The translations under genes were made by a program, and so were the position numbers. Below the pieces are notes generated by a model. It had not been told where the DNA came from. It did not search any database and was given only the letters and a program-made list of their open reading frames with translations. Positions 1-7,840 of a stretch of 53,425 bases of DNA are shown piece by piece (position 1 is the stretch's first letter; every line of letters begins with the position of its first letter). The DNA is taken from the NCBI GenBank assembly GCA_016795075.1, contig JAEUIP010000002.1:1-53425 (forward strand), in the 5' to 3' direction. The stretch comes from Planctomycetaceae bacterium. GTDB lineage: Bacteria > Planctomycetota > Planctomycetia > Pirellulales > Pirellulaceae.

Positions 1-28
1 AAAGGGGAGAAGGGAGACCATGAGACGC

Positions 29-114
29 GGGGGGCAGCCAGCCTCCAGAATCTGCATGGGGGGCAGCCAGCCTCCAGAATCAGCGCGGGTTCAGCCCGCC
101 TCCAGAAGCTGCAC
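29..114. repeat. 29-base imperfect tandem repeat, three units
   Basis: Three consecutive units start at 29, 58 and 87 and are 29, 29 and 28 bases long. The first two are nearly identical (a run of six G, then CAGCCAGCCTCCAGAAT). The third keeps the CCTCCAGAA core but begins GGGTTCAGCC. A fourth, decayed unit may begin at 115 with GGGTTCA. There are no unrelated spacers, so this is a degenerate tandem array, not a CRISPR. The rest of 1-278 has no gene that I recognise and is the upstream region of the VPS10/BNR gene. Confidence 0.8.
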
Positions 115-278
115 GGGTTCACTTGCCTTAAGAACCACGTTTAGGACAAGGCTTAAGCTTGGAAATACGGACCGGTGATTCTTCCGTTGGGGTGATCCAC
201 AACTAAACTAGGACTTCCGTTTGATGGGGACCTTGGTAGCTGCATCGACGGAATAGCTCCTAGCGAAAAGTTGGTCTC

Positions 279-3200
279 ATGTCGGTCAGTCGCATTCACG
301 GTTCTTGTTTCGGTTGGATGATCTGTCTTTGCTGGATCGGGTACGGGCTGGGGCAAACGCCCGAACGTGTGGCGTCCGAACCAACAACAGACAGCGGCGC
401 AGCGTCGTCTTGGGAGCAGCTCAAGCAACAACTTTCCTATCGAAGTATTGGACCATTTCGCGGTGGGCGCAGTGCGGCTTGTCTCGGCGTTCCGGGCCAA
501 CCCAATCACTTCTTGTTTGGTGCAACCGGCGGAGGCGTGTGGAAGACCGAAGACGGCGGCCATACTTGGTTCAATCTATCCGACGGTTATTTCGGAGGCT
601 CGATTGGGGCGGTCGCGATGTCGGAAGCGGACCCCAATATCATCTATGTCGGGGGTGGCGAAAAAACGGTTCGTGGCAATGTCTCGCATGGTGATGGCGT
701 ATGGAAATCGCTGGATGGCGGCAAGTCCTGGCAGTCGGTTGGGTTGTCGGATACTCAGTTCATTCCGCGTATTCGTATTCATCCCCGTGATCCCGATACG
801 GTTTATGTGGCGGCCCTGGGTCATTTGTATGGACCGAATCAACAACGTGGGGTCTTTCGCACACAAGACGGTGGCAAGACTTGGGAGCAGGTGTTGTTTG
901 TCAACGATGAAGCCGGGGCTGTGGACTTGGTGATCGATCCGAACAACGCCAGGGTTTTGTATGCTTCGATTTGGCAAGTGCGTCGCACGCCTTATTCGCT
1001 CGAGTCCGGTGGGCCATCGAGCGGCCTCTGGAAGAGTACTGATGGCGGCGATACTTGGACGGATATCTCGCGTCAACCCGGTTTGCCACAAGGCACGCTG
1101 GGGATCATCGGAGTTGCGGTCTCACCGGTCAACAGCCAGCGGGTCTGGGCCAGTGTCGAGGCAGAGGACGGTGGATTGTTTCGCAGCGAAGACGCCGGCC
1201 AGACTTGGCGACGCGTCAATTCGGATCGCAACTTGCGGCAACGAGCCTGGTATTACTCGCGCGTCTACGCGGACCCGCAAGACGCCGACGAAGTTTATGT
1301 GTTGAATGTGGACTTCTTGCGTTCACGGGACGGCGGGCAAACGTTTAGTACCATCGAAACGCCTCACTCGGATCATCACGACCTGTGGATTGATCCGCGT
1401 GATCCAAATCGTCTGATCGTGGCGGACGATGGGGGCGCGCAAGTCTCGTTCAATCGGGGACAAACATTTTCCACTTGCTTGAATCAACCAACGGCGCAAT
1501 TCTACCGCGTCACGACCGATAATCACTTTCCTTATCGGATCTACGGTGCTCAGCAGGACAATTCGACGGTGCGAATTCCGCATCGCAGCGACACCGGTTC
1601 GTTGACCGAGCAGCATTGGGAGCCCACCGCCGGCGGTGAAAGCGGGCACTTGGCTCCCCATCCGAACAACCCCGAGGTCGTGTTTGGCGGTTCGTACGGT
1701 GGTTACCTCACGCGAATCGATCATCGCACGCGGGAAGTACGCAACGTCCATATTTGGCCCGACAACCCGATGGGCTACGGGGCAGGCGATTTGAAATATC
1801 GGTTCCAGTGGAACTTCCCGATCCATTTCTCGCCGCACCAACCGAATCGACTTTATGCCGCGGCCAACGTGTTGTTCGTCAGTGAAGACGAAGGCGAGAG
1901 TTGGACGGCGATCAGTCCTGATCTAACGCGGAACGATCCGACCAAGCTTCGCTCTTCAGGCGGGCCCATCACAAAAGACAACACGAGTGTCGAATACTAT
2001 TGCACGATTTTTGCGTTCGCTGAATCCACTCACGAGCCCGGCGTTCTCTGGACCGGCAGCGACGACGGTTTGATTCACGTGTCGCGTGACGCCGGTGCAA
2101 CTTGGGCCAACGTTACCCCCACGGAATTACCAGAATGGGCTCAGATCAATTGCTTGGAAATTGACCCCCATCATCCCGGTGGGTTGTACGTGGCTGCGAC
2201 GCGTTACAAGTCCAACGACTTCAAGCCGTACCTGTTCAAGACCAACGACTATGGGCAAACGTGGACCGAGATCACGCAGGGCATCGACCGCAAACATTTC
2301 ACACGAGTCTTGCGCGCGGATCCGGGACGGCCGGGATTGCTCTATGCGGGAACGGAACGTGGCATGTATGTTTCTCGTGACGACGGGCAGAATTGGGAGT
2401 CCTTCCAATTGAACTTGCCGATCGTGCCTGTGACGGACTTAACCATCAAAAACAATGATCTAATTGTTGCCACACAGGGTCGCTCGTTTTACGTCGTGGA
2501 CGACCTGACGAGTTTGCATCAATGGAACGAATCGGTTGCAACGCAATCGCTCGTCGCGTTGCAGCCGCGGCCTACCTATCGCCTCCGCGGCGGTGGTAGT
2601 GGCCAGGCGTCGCGGACAGCTGGTGCCAATCCACGATCGGGAGTCACGTTGCGGTTCTGGCTGAAGGAAAAACCAACGCACGACCTGTCGCTGGAGATCG
2701 TTGATCCACAGGGCCAAATTGCTCGACGTTTTGTTTCCTCAGACAAGCGAAGTGAGCAGGAGCTTCCCTTGAACCTGCAAGCAGGTTGGAACTCGGTGTA
2801 CTGGGACATGAACTATCCAGGCGCAGAGACTTTTGATGGTCTGATTCTTTGGGGTGGAGGCACCGGTGGCCCGCGCGCGGTTCCGGGAAATTACACGGCG
2901 CGATGGCAAGCCGTGGCCACTCCGGTGGCGGCCGCTGCAGCGGATGCCAGTGCCGTTGCGGAGACCGTGCCTCCGGTTGCAGAAGTGACATTCCAAATCC
3001 TGGCGGACCCGCGGTCCACGTCGTCGATCGCCGATCTGCAGGCTCAATTTGATTTGTTGAGCCAAATCCGCGACAAACTGAGCGAAACCCATCGCGCGAT
3101 CAAAAACGCCCGTGAACTCAAACGACAACTCGATCTCTGGAAGCTGAAGCTGGAAAAACGAGATGATACCCAAGAGCTACGCACCAAGATCGAAGAACTG

Positions 3201-3500
3201 ACTCAACGTTTGACACAGATCGAAGAAACGTTGTATCAAACCAAACTGCAAAGCGCCCAGGATCCGCTGAATTTTCCGATTCGCTTGAACAACCGGCTTA
3301 GTGGTTTGGTGGATGTGGTGAGCAGTGGCGATTACCGACCTACCAAACAGGCCTATCTGGTGCGAGATGAAGTGGTCGGCCTAATTGATGTGGAGCTCAA
3401 AAAGCTAAGCAGTTTGATCGAGCAGGACTTGAGCGCTTTGAATACGGCGATTCAAAACGCCAACGTGCCCGCCATTACTTTGGACCAAGCGAGCAAATGA
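279..3500 (+). CDS. Secreted VPS10/BNR-repeat beta-propeller protein (sialidase/sortilin-like fold)
   Basis: 1073 residues with an N-terminal hydrophobic signal segment (about residues 8-25) that supports the chosen ATG, although no clear Shine-Dalgarno precedes it. Repeated Asp-box/BNR motifs (S/T/D-x-D-G-G-x-T/S-W) occur near residues 92, 145, 197, 255, 305, 351, 537, 604, 657 and 701, as expected for a sortilin/VPS10-like double propeller. Residues about 790-880 resemble a FlgD-type Ig-like domain. Residues about 920-985 are Lys/Glu/Leu-rich and probably coiled coil. Such proteins are annotated as glycosyl hydrolases in planctomycetes, but no catalytic residues can be assigned here, so the enzymatic label is unsafe. 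It is probably extracellular or periplasmic. Its last 96 bases overlap the convergent downstream gene. Confidence 0.85.
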   Translation: MSVSRIHGSCFGWMICLCWIGYGLGQTPERVASEPTTDSGAASSWEQLKQQLSYRSIGPFRGGRSAACLGVPGQPNHFLFGATGGGVWKTEDGGHTWFNLSDGYFGGSIGAVAMSEADPNIIYVGGGEKTVRGNVSHGDGVWKSLDGGKSWQSVGLSDTQFIPRIRIHPRDPDTVYVAALGHLYGPNQQRGVFRTQDGGKTWEQVLFVNDEAGAVDLVIDPNNARVLYASIWQVRRTPYSLESGGPSSGLWKSTDGGDTWTDISRQPGLPQGTLGIIGVAVSPVNSQRVWASVEAEDGGLFRSEDAGQTWRRVNSDRNLRQRAWYYSRVYADPQDADEVYVLNVDFLRSRDGGQTFSTIETPHSDHHDLWIDPRDPNRLIVADDGGAQVSFNRGQTFSTCLNQPTAQFYRVTTDNHFPYRIYGAQQDNSTVRIPHRSDTGSLTEQHWEPTAGGESGHLAPHPNNPEVVFGGSYGGYLTRIDHRTREVRNVHIWPDNPMGYGAGDLKYRFQWNFPIHFSPHQPNRLYAAANVLFVSEDEGESWTAISPDLTRNDPTKLRSSGGPITKDNTSVEYYCTIFAFAESTHEPGVLWTGSDDGLIHVSRDAGATWANVTPTELPEWAQINCLEIDPHHPGGLYVAATRYKSNDFKPYLFKTNDYGQTWTEITQGIDRKHFTRVLRADPGRPGLLYAGTERGMYVSRDDGQNWESFQLNLPIVPVTDLTIKNNDLIVATQGRSFYVVDDLTSLHQWNESVATQSLVALQPRPTYRLRGGGSGQASRTAGANPRSGVTLRFWLKEKPTHDLSLEIVDPQGQIARRFVSSDKRSEQELPLNLQAGWNSVYWDMNYPGAETFDGLILWGGGTGGPRAVPGNYTARWQAVATPVAAAAADASAVAETVPPVAEVTFQILADPRSTSSIADLQAQFDLLSQIRDKLSETHRAIKNARELKRQLDLWKLKLEKRDDTQELRTKIEELTQRLTQIEETLYQTKLQSAQDPLNFPIRLNNRLSGLVDVVSSGDYRPTKQAYLVRDEVVGLIDVELKKLSSLIEQDLSALNTAIQNANVPAITLDQASK

Positions 3501-4358
3501 CACGTCGATGGCTTGCCACCAGGCGGCGACACAGCATAAAGAAAAGACTAGGCCGGCCTGAGGAGCGGAGCCGTAATACTGCCACAGTCCCCATGCCAAC
3601 CCGCCCTGAATGATGACGATCATGGCCAACACGCCAACGCGGTCCACGACTTGCCAGACGCGGTGGGTCTGCGTGTGTGGCCAATGCTCGTGGCTGGGCC
3701 AAAACAATTGCTGGAACGCGAATCGTTGAATCGCCAAGAACAAACTCAAGCCACCAAAACAAGCGACGAGCGCCGCCGATTGACTCCAATCGGCTTGGAT
3801 GGTCGGCGTTAGACTCATGACCACTGCCAACCACATGCTAAACACGAGCAACTGTGACAAGGAATAGTTGCCGAGTTTTCTTTCCGCGCGCGATCGAAGC
3901 GACGAAGGCCGTTGCAACGCCCACCCAGCCGATTGGCTGCCCAACATCAAGACCACCGAGGCGACCCACCACTGTTGGGTTGAGCCGGTCAGCAGGTCGC
4001 TGAACAGCCAACTTCCTACGCCGATGAGCAACAGCGCGAATAAATGTTGAAACCATTGGGATACGCCACGGTTGGGTGGCCACGCCAGCACACTAGCCAT
4101 TTGTCCAAACAGTAGTCCGAGCCATAAGTAAAAAGAACTTGGCTGCCCGATCCAATCGTCACTTTGTTGATAGTAAAAATAGCAGCAGAGATGCAACAAG
4201 AACCACATCAGACCGTAGCTACCCACCAAAAAGGCGCGGCGATGGCGACCGTCCGAATCGGTTTGCCGTTGTGGAGTTGAACTAATGACGATCGCTGGCG
4301 GGGCGGGCATCAAGTGCGATTTCGGCCCCGACCGACCGTCGATACGTGTAGTGTTCAT
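3405..4358 (-). CDS. Polytopic inner-membrane protein of unknown function
   Basis: About 317 residues when started at the ATG at 4358; the open frame extends upstream to 4511, but that stretch is basic and non-hydrophobic and looks untranslated. After a short polar N-terminus there are roughly eight hydrophobic segments rich in Trp, Leu and Phe, for example around the motifs GLMWFLLHL, LFALLLIGVGSW and LAMIVIIQGGLAWG. I recognise no family signature. It converges on the VPS10/BNR gene and its last 32 codons lie antisense to that gene's end. A later ATG at 4310 is an alternative start that keeps all membrane segments. Confidence 0.65.
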   Translation of the reverse strand: MNTTRIDGRSGPKSHLMPAPPAIVISSTPQRQTDSDGRHRRAFLVGSYGLMWFLLHLCCYFYYQQSDDWIGQPSSFYLWLGLLFGQMASVLAWPPNRGVSQWFQHLFALLLIGVGSWLFSDLLTGSTQQWWVASVVLMLGSQSAGWALQRPSSLRSRAERKLGNYSLSQLLVFSMWLAVVMSLTPTIQADWSQSAALVACFGGLSLFLAIQRFAFQQLFWPSHEHWPHTQTHRVWQVVDRVGVLAMIVIIQGGLAWGLWQYYGSAPQAGLVFSLCCVAAWWQAIDVSFARLVQSNGGHVGVLNRRIQSAQVLLDQTA

Positions 4359-4648
4359 ACATCCCAGGATGAACAAAAACCACGGGCCGCGCGATCGTGT
4401 TGCCAAAAAGCAACCGAGCAACGCTGGCTTGTTGCGGTTGTAGCGATCCGGGATAATGGCAGCGGTAAATTTGGCGTGCGGAGTTCCAGAGATTTGATGT
4501 CGAGAGATCACAGACCGGTTGGTGCGTACCTCAAGTCGTTCATTTCGTCGACCGGAAGCAAGCGAATAGCCTGAAACATTTCACGCGAAGGATCGCAATT
4601 ACCAAAACGACTTGTTTGGGAACGGCGTTACTTAGGGAGTGACGAACG
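4359..4648. other. Divergent intergenic region
   Basis: 290 bases between two divergent genes. An open frame crosses it on the plus strand but has no ribosome binding site, hydrophobic segment or recognisable motif, so I treat the region as non-coding. It must hold the promoters of both flanking genes. I saw no convincing -35/-10 pair or operator. Confidence 0.4.
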
Positions 4649-5167
4649 ATGAAGTTGCAGTGGAATTTGCAACAGTTGGGATATGTGACACTGGTTGTCG
4701 CGCTACTTATTCCTTATTTGGTTTCCTGGATGCCAAAACGGGTCGAGCAATTCAAACACTTCGCGATCAAAAACTCCGATCTCATCGCTTGGATCCAAGA
4801 AATCGATCCATCGGTTGAATCCCGCGGTGGTAATGGTTCGAGTAGCGGGAGTTTTGGGTATAGTGGCGGCAAAGCGAATGGGGATGTGGTGTCCGAAAAG
4901 GAGTACACATACGAGATGAAGGCGGCGACTCCCAACGACGTTTTTTTCCATCTGGCGCGCCGGATACGAGAAAAGATAGAGGCTGATGGTTGGCGAATAT
5001 CGAAGTCGAAAAGTCTCGATGGACTGTGCAGCTTTGTTTTCTCCCACGGATCTACTTGCTACCGTGTCTATGTTATTGACTTGCCACCCAGTCGCGACCG
5101 TATCATTTTCACGGAAGACAAGGCGGTCCAAATCAAAATCGTGACGATTGGGTATTTTGCTGGGTAA
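4649..5167 (+). CDS. Small N-terminally anchored protein of unknown function
   Basis: 172 residues. The start is supported by an AGGGAG Shine-Dalgarno about 9 bases upstream. A single hydrophobic segment at residues about 10-28 should anchor it in the inner membrane. It is followed by a Gly/Ser-rich linker (residues about 58-75) and a globular C-terminal part of about 95 residues. No family is recognised. It stands alone between the minus-strand membrane protein and the end of the large minus-strand operon, so context gives no function. The linker suggests the C-terminal domain is held outside the cytoplasm, which is inference. Confidence 0.65.
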   Translation: MKLQWNLQQLGYVTLVVALLIPYLVSWMPKRVEQFKHFAIKNSDLIAWIQEIDPSVESRGGNGSSSGSFGYSGGKANGDVVSEKEYTYEMKAATPNDVFFHLARRIREKIEADGWRISKSKSLDGLCSFVFSHGSTCYRVYVIDLPPSRDRIIFTEDKAVQIKIVTIGYFAG

Positions 5168-5336
5168 GCACGTCTCGTGAACGGACACAGAACTTTACAA
5201 GGATGATGTTGCGGCGGTCCTTCTGCCCGCGCTTTTCGCGCAAGTTGTCGATACAAAGGCTCGTCTTCATGTTTGGCCAAAGTTCTGAAGTTGCGTCGTT
5301 GCATTTACCCAAACGCGGAAGCCCGCACGTGGCACC

Positions 5337-5385
5337 ACGCTTGGGCAAGCGTAGCAACTCGTAGTTTTAGGGTTTGACAAAGCAC
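5337..5385. repeat. Hairpin plus solo copy of the TTTGACAAAGCAC element
   Basis: ACGCTTG (5337-5343) and CAAGCGT (5346-5352) form a perfect 7-base inverted repeat with a 2-base loop. It lies just beyond the end of the seven-gene minus-strand operon and could be its 3-prime hairpin, though no T-run follows in that direction. Next to it, TTTGACAAAGCAC at 5373-5385 is identical to the outer arms of the MITE-like element at 46056-46194. Confidence 0.55.
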
Positions 5386-5425
5386 CAGTAGCTCCAGGGG
5401 CACCGCAGCCCAGGATCGTTGGACG

Positions 5426-7786
5426 TTATTCGTCGTCCGGTGGTGGAGGTTGTTGATCGCCCGGTGGTGGGCCGCCTTGACCTTCGGCTTGGATGCTCTC
5501 CATCAGACGTTGGGTCATCTCGATGATCTCCGTCTGACGCCCGGACAATCGCTGTAGTTCATCGTTCAACTGATCGTTGGGCAGCAAATCCTGCTGATTG
5601 ATTTCGTTCAACTGACGTGTCTTGCGATTGACTCGAAGTTGTGCGCCGCGAAGCATCTTCAGTTCGGCGGATCGTTTGACCAGTGGTTGCTCGCCGCCTC
5701 CTCCGCCACCGCCACCTTCCCCACCTTCACCGCCTTTTTTCTTGCTTTGTTTCAACGCGGACAACAGTTCGTCCAGGGTTGATTCGATCTCGCGATGCAA
5801 CAATTGCACAAGCCCGCCGGTCTGTTTCTCTTTGAGCAAGCCAGCGGCCTGCAACATGTCTACTTTAACTTCGGCGACAATCTCCGGGAAAACCACGCTG
5901 GTCCCGTCCTCCAATAACAGATCGTAGGCCAATTGGCATAACTCGGACAATTCTTCTTGCTGCGTTGATAGTTCCAGAAGAATCAAGCGATCTCGCACGT
6001 TTTTCGTTTGCAGCGAGACCAACTTGTCGTCCAACACTTCCGTGCGACCACGTAGATCTTGCTGTCGCAGCAACATTTCCATAAACCGAGCTTCGAGTCG
6101 AGCCAAACGCTCTTCACGCGTTTCCTCACGCAGTTGGTTCAATCGCTCTTCGATGTCCGCCAAAGCTTCTTCCAACTTCTCTTCGGCCTTCTTTTGATTT
6201 TCGTTGGCTGGGTCTGCATCATTCTTGTCCAATTGGTCGGCCGCTTGTTGCATCTGCGACTGGGCTTCGTCGACTTTCGGCTTGCCAGCTTGTGCTTGTT
6301 CGGCTTTGGGGTCGTTGGATGGATTTTCTTTACTGGGGAGTTTCGCTTTCGCGATTTTGTCGGAGAGTTCCTTGGTGCGATCCGCCAAGCGTCGTTGTTC
6401 TGGGGATTGTCGCTGCGCGGCTTCCTCTGGCAATTGATTCAACCGCCGTCGTTCTTGCTCCAACAGGTTTCGGGCTTTCTTGAGATCTTCCACCGCCTTT
6501 TCTTGAGCGGCTTCCGCCTCTTCCTTTTTGCCTTCCGCCAACATACGTTCGGCTTCCTGTTGCTTTTCTGCCGATTGCTTCAACTGCTCGGACGCTTTTC
6601 CCGTGTTGGATTGATCTTTGGGCTTGTCATTGGAGTCCGAAGGCTTGCTCTCCGAAGGACTTTGCTCTCCAGGCTTTTGCTCCCCTGGTTGTTGTTCACC
6701 GGGCTTCTGCTCACCGGGCTTCTGTTCGCCAGGTTTCTGTTCGCCAGGTTTCTGTTCGCCAGGCTTCTGTTCACCAGGCTTCTGTTCACCAGGCTTCTGC
6801 TCACCGGGCTTTTGTTCCCCGGGGTTTTGTTCCCCGGGCTTCTGCTCACCGGGCTTCTGCTCCCCGGGCTTCTGCTCACCGGGCTTCTGCTCCCCGGGTT
6901 TCTGTTCCCCGGGTTTCTGTTCACCAGGCTTCTGTTCACCAGGCTTCTGTTCACCAGGCTTCTGTTCACCAGGCGTTTGTTCGCCGGGTTTCTGTTCGGT
7001 GGGGGATTGTTCCCCGGGTCGGCTTTGGCCGTCGGTTGGAGGTGAGGTTTGGAATTTTTCGTCCAGGTCTTTGGCGGTCTCCAGGGTCTTTTTGCGAATC
7101 TGGAATTGTTGTTCGGCGGCTTGATCTTGTGCTTTGGGAGTGGTCGGTGATTCTTTGACGTTATCTTTCAGCGATTGTTGCCTTTCGATAAGTTCGTCAA
7201 TCTGCTTGATCGTGGCTTGAAGATCTTTGTCGACTTGGTTTCGATTCGAGATCTTGAAGGTCTCGCGGGTTTGTTGATTCTGGTCTTGCAACAAGTTTTT
7301 GATATCTTTTTTGACTTGCTCCAAGAACTCCAGTTCCTCTTCTTTATTCATGCGATTGGATTGATCGTTCAACAGCAACCGGACCAAGGCTTCCAGTTCT
7401 TTGATTACGTCATCCAGTTCTTTGTCCGCTTCAGCCAATTTCCCAGTGTCCAACAGATTGGCGACCGATTCCATGCGGCGAGCGATCAAGTTTTGCTTGG
7501 CGGTATTTAGCGCTACGATCAAGCGATCGGCTCGTTCGGGTTGCGTGGGTTTGAGCTTCTCGGCCATGCTCATGAATTGGGCTTCCAATTGAGCCCATCG
7601 TTGCAGGACTGCCCGTTGGCGCTGGCCCAATTCCGACTTTTGGGTTTCGTCGTCTTGCCAAGCGAAGGTCGTTCCCGGGGCCACTACCGAAGTCGCAACC
7701 AGAGTTGTCGTTAATGGGCCCGCACTCCAAACCACCCAACACAACAGAGTTGCCCAGCGTTGGCAAACAGCAGGATGCAGCGTCAT
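5426..7786 (-). CDS. Secreted coiled-coil protein with a long PGEQK pentapeptide repeat
   Basis: 786 residues, last gene of the seven-gene operon. A hydrophobic N-terminal segment (about residues 10-42) suggests export. Residues about 50-240 are charged and helical. Residues about 255-375 are some two dozen PGEQK-type pentapeptides, encoded by a 15-base tandem repeat at 6661-7020. A second long Glu/Gln/Lys/Ala-rich helical region follows, then a poly-glycine stretch near residues 685-700 and a proline-rich end. No catalytic domain is recognised. The composition suits an extended periplasmic spacer or scaffold. The repeat number may vary between strains and is prone to assembly error. The long plus-strand frames across the repeat are artefacts of its periodicity. 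Confidence 0.8.
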   Translation of the reverse strand: MTLHPAVCQRWATLLCWVVWSAGPLTTTLVATSVVAPGTTFAWQDDETQKSELGQRQRAVLQRWAQLEAQFMSMAEKLKPTQPERADRLIVALNTAKQNLIARRMESVANLLDTGKLAEADKELDDVIKELEALVRLLLNDQSNRMNKEEELEFLEQVKKDIKNLLQDQNQQTRETFKISNRNQVDKDLQATIKQIDELIERQQSLKDNVKESPTTPKAQDQAAEQQFQIRKKTLETAKDLDEKFQTSPPTDGQSRPGEQSPTEQKPGEQTPGEQKPGEQKPGEQKPGEQKPGEQKPGEQKPGEQKPGEQKPGEQKPGEQNPGEQKPGEQKPGEQKPGEQKPGEQKPGEQKPGEQKPGEQKPGEQQPGEQKPGEQSPSESKPSDSNDKPKDQSNTGKASEQLKQSAEKQQEAERMLAEGKKEEAEAAQEKAVEDLKKARNLLEQERRRLNQLPEEAAQRQSPEQRRLADRTKELSDKIAKAKLPSKENPSNDPKAEQAQAGKPKVDEAQSQMQQAADQLDKNDADPANENQKKAEEKLEEALADIEERLNQLREETREERLARLEARFMEMLLRQQDLRGRTEVLDDKLVSLQTKNVRDRLILLELSTQQEELSELCQLAYDLLLEDGTSVVFPEIVAEVKVDMLQAAGLLKEKQTGGLVQLLHREIESTLDELLSALKQSKKKGGEGGEGGGGGGGGEQPLVKRSAELKMLRGAQLRVNRKTRQLNEINQQDLLPNDQLNDELQRLSGRQTEIIEMTQRLMESIQAEGQGGPPPGDQQPPPPDDE
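6661..7020 (-). repeat. 15-base coding minisatellite (PGEQK units)
   Basis: About 24 copies of a 15-base unit, in frame, each encoding Pro-Gly-Glu-Gln-Lys with occasional Gln, Asn, Thr or Ser in the last position. Synonymous differences between units (CCAGG against CCGGG or CCCGG) form blocks, which suggests growth by duplication of several units at a time. Confidence 0.9.
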
Positions 7787-7840
7787 GATCTTGACCTTTG
7801 GGAACGGAGTTATTTTGTCCGGAGTATGTTGCTGACGGGA

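Noticed and set aside
6059-7124. Long plus-strand frames rich in LLFTGLLF and CSPGF repeats
   Set aside because: They are complementary readings of the 15-base PGEQK minisatellite; 15 is a multiple of three, so all frames stay open. No ribosome binding site or domain.
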